A DNA stretch of 64,000 nt from DASZFV01 sp035549075. Its GTDB lineage: Bacteria > Myxococcota_A > Polyangia > Fen-1088. This document shows, in pieces, positions 62,302-64,000 of the stretch. Under the pieces are notes generated by a model that worked only from the letters and a program-made list of their open reading frames with translations, was not told the origin of the DNA and ran no database searches. The position numbers and the translations under genes were made by a program. Location: NCBI GenBank assembly GCA_035549075.1, contig DASZRT010000082.1:3811-67810 (forward strand). The letters run 5' to 3'. The stretch's first letter is position 1. Each line of letters opens with the position of its first letter.

Positions 62302-64000
62302 CGTTGAGCGCGGCCGTGAGGTCGCCCATCGCCGTGCCGCCCGAGACCGCCTTGAGGGCATTGTCACGCGCGGTGATGCCGGGCAGCGCCGCGAGGCCGA
62401 AGCGCTTCTCGATGAGGCGGATCGTCGACGCCGAGTCGTACTGCGTGTGATCGACCGTGCCCGCCTTGGCGTACGGCGAGATGATGATCGCCGGGATGCG
62501 CGAGCCCGGGCCGAGGAGGTCACCCTTCGGCACCGCGACGTGGTCCCACTGACCGCCGTACTCGTCGTACGTGATGACGATGACCATGTGCGCCCACTGC
62601 GGGCTGGCCTTCAGCTTGGCGACGAGGTCGGCGATGTGCGAGTCGCCGTCGTCGATGTTGGCGTAGCCGGGGTGCTGGTTGACGTTTCCCGTCGGCTTGT
62701 ACCAGGTCACCGCCGGCAGCTTGCCCATCGTGATGGCCGTGACCATGTCCGAGTAATCCTTGAGGTGGGCCGTGCGCTCGTCGGCGTGCGCGACCGGATC
62801 GAAGCGCGAGTAGTAGTTGTAGGGTTGGTGGTGCGGCTGGAAGTCCGGCACGCCACGCGCCGTCGACGGCGTGTAGATGATCGAGCGCGCGGTCTGCGCC
62901 TTCGGACCGTCGGCGACGGCCGCCGTCCACGAGGTCGCGTACCACGCCCAGTCGACGTTGGCGGCCGTGAGCTGGTCGCCGACCGTCATCTGTGACTGCG
63001 CCGGAAGCGTCGACGCCGACGCGGGATCGGCGTACATCAGGTCGTTGCCCGTCGCGGCCGAGGCCGGCGAGTTGCCGCTGGGCTGGAAGGGCGCCTGGAT
63101 CGTGTTGATGGCGCGGTAGCCGTCGCCCGTGCCGAAGTAGTCGAGCGGCGCGATCGCCGTGCTGTGAGCGAACACCGGATAGTTGGTGAGCGCCGACGCG
63201 GGCGACGACGCGTCGAGCGCGAGCTGCGGCACGCCCTTGGCGTTCTTCGCGCCGAGCGTCGTGATGGTCGGCGTGTTGCTCGTGATGAAGCTGGCCGGCA
63301 CGGTAGGCGCGCACGCGCAGATGAGGTACTGGTGGTTGAGGAACGAGCCGCCGAAGGCCCCCGAGAAGAAGTTGTCGGCGAGCACGTACTGCTGCGCGAG
63401 CTTGTAGAGCTTGCTCTGGCTCTGGTCGAAGTGGCCCATCGTCAGGCCGCCGGCGTCGAGCCACGCGGCGAACATGTCGTTCGTGCCGCCGTTGAGCTCC
63501 ATCTGGTTCTCGAAGAACCGGTGGGTCAGGTCGCGCGTGACGTCGAGCGTGCCGAGCGTCGGGCCGCCCTTGGCGACGTACGCGGTCTCGATCGCGAACG
63601 GCAGGTTCGCGAGGCCGTCGCTCTGCGCTTCGGTGACGACCGTCGGGTTGCCGGCGAGCGTGACGCCGCCCCAGGTCTTCGGCAGCGTCGCGAGCACCGT
63701 CGTGCCGTCGCGATCCTTCTGCGGGACGTAGGCCGCCGTGGCCTTGCCCGTCGAGTCCACGACCTCGCTGAGGCCGTGCGCGCCCGGGAAGTTGCCGAAC
63801 ATGTTGTCGAAGGTTCGGTTCTCCGCATAGATGATGACGATGTTCTGAATCGCCGTGTTCAGCGACGTCACACCGCCGTCGCTGCCGCCGGCCGCGTCGG
63901 TGCCACCGTCGGTGCCGGCCGAGCCGCCGTCCGTCCCCGCGACGCCGCCGTCGGCGCCACCCGCGGCCGAGCCGCCCGCGCCGCCCGAGCCACCGGTGCC
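62288..64000 (-). CDS. Phosphoesterase family (AcpA/phospholipase C-like), 5' end off window
   Basis: The frame is open from the stop at 62288 to the window edge (about 570 residues visible). The first 43 visible residues are a Gly/Ser/Thr/Asp-rich linker of the type seen in the window's lipoproteins, so a lipoprotein signal probably lies beyond the edge. The phosphoesterase core (PF04185-like) begins at IYAENRTFDNMFGNFPGAHG and has HPGYANIDDGDSHIADLV and VITYDEYGGQWDHV. Such enzymes are envelope acid phosphatases or phospholipases C. The apparent start at 63871 is a GTG inside this reading frame and not the true start. Its last 14 bases are shared with the convergent peroxidase gene. Confidence 0.9.
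   Translation of the reverse strand, partial: GTGGSGGAGGSAAGGADGGVAGTDGGSAGTDGGTDAAGGSDGGVTSLNTAIQNIVIIYAENRTFDNMFGNFPGAHGLSEVVDSTGKATAAYVPQKDRDGTTVLATLPKTWGGVTLAGNPTVVTEAQSDGLANLPFAIETAYVAKGGPTLGTLDVTRDLTHRFFENQMELNGGTNDMFAAWLDAGGLTMGHFDQSQSKLYKLAQQYVLADNFFSGAFGGSFLNHQYLICACAPTVPASFITSNTPTITTLGAKNAKGVPQLALDASSPASALTNYPVFAHSTAIAPLDYFGTGDGYRAINTIQAPFQPSGNSPASAATGNDLMYADPASASTLPAQSQMTVGDQLTAANVDWAWYATSWTAAVADGPKAQTARSIIYTPSTARGVPDFQPHHQPYNYYSRFDPVAHADERTAHLKDYSDMVTAITMGKLPAVTWYKPTGNVNQHPGYANIDDGDSHIADLVAKLKASPQWAHMVIVITYDEYGGQWDHVAVPKGDLLGPGSRIPAIIISPYAKAGTVDHTQYDSASTIRLIEKRFGLAALPGITARDNALKAVSGGTAMGDLTAALNVSVP

Overview
The window is 64 kb of very GC-rich chromosomal DNA with almost no non-coding space. 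It most resembles a myxobacterium or a close relative (Myxococcota, perhaps Polyangiales). The pointers are the base composition, the density of two-component and ECF systems, many lipoproteins whose signal Cys is followed by Gly/Thr/Ser/Asp-rich linkers, a MopE-like Asp/Cys motif, and frequent GTG and TTG starts. This placement is inferred from style, not from a marker gene. I saw no rRNA, tRNA, CRISPR array, insertion sequence or prophage.

Layout. 1-2921: a histidine kinase and an NtrC-type regulator that runs off the left edge. 3043-8074: an RNA polymerase alpha-CTD-like protein, the K+ transporter Kup and an ammonium transporter. 8494-12259: a second, paralogous NtrC-type regulator and kinase, now divergent, then a cupredoxin-like surface protein. 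12270-21146: a metal-acquisition block (HupE/UreJ-like permease, PpiC-like isomerase, DUF3604 lipoprotein, TonB-dependent receptor, NikR, TonB). 21165-31181: a mixed metabolic stretch (2OG oxygenase, spermidine-synthase-like membrane protein, metallo-beta-lactamase-fold hydrolase, two exported proteins, esterase, MFS exporter, zinc-finger SDR, aldo/keto reductase). 31322-36594: CheB, CheR-PAS and a kinase fragment, with a NarL-type regulator and another kinase. 36766-40157: an ATP-grasp enzyme and a desaturase-kinase-regulator operon. 40215-46704: four exported or lipoprotein genes including a MauG-type dihaem protein. 46736-49203: an ECF sigma factor with an anti-sigma/TPR protein. 49226-55750: a LysR regulator, lipoprotein, ClC channel, VOC remnant, AraC regulator, membrane protein, alcohol dehydrogenase and VOC protein. 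55775-58727: a redox operon (UBP zinc finger, cNMP/Trx/TrxR-like flavoprotein, DsbA-OsmC fusion). 58791-60937: egtB-egtD for ergothioneine. 61015-64000: a second dihaem peroxidase and a phosphoesterase that runs off the right edge.

How the genes work together. The most coherent candidate system is the NikR block. A complete NikR lies between a TonB-dependent receptor that carries its own TonB C-terminal domain and a separate TonB. The same motif, TAACACGA-N11-CGTGCCAC, stands upstream of both the receptor and tonB with identical spacing. Downstream on the receptor strand lie DUF3604, PpiC-like and HupE/UreJ-like genes. This suggests a nickel (or cobalt) regulated import and processing system. 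Other notable points are two NtrC-family regulators that have both lost the Thr of the sigma54-contacting GAFTGA loop, a desaturase co-translated with a two-TM kinase that has no sensor domain, and a UBP zinc finger co-translated with redox-Cys-less flavoprotein machinery.
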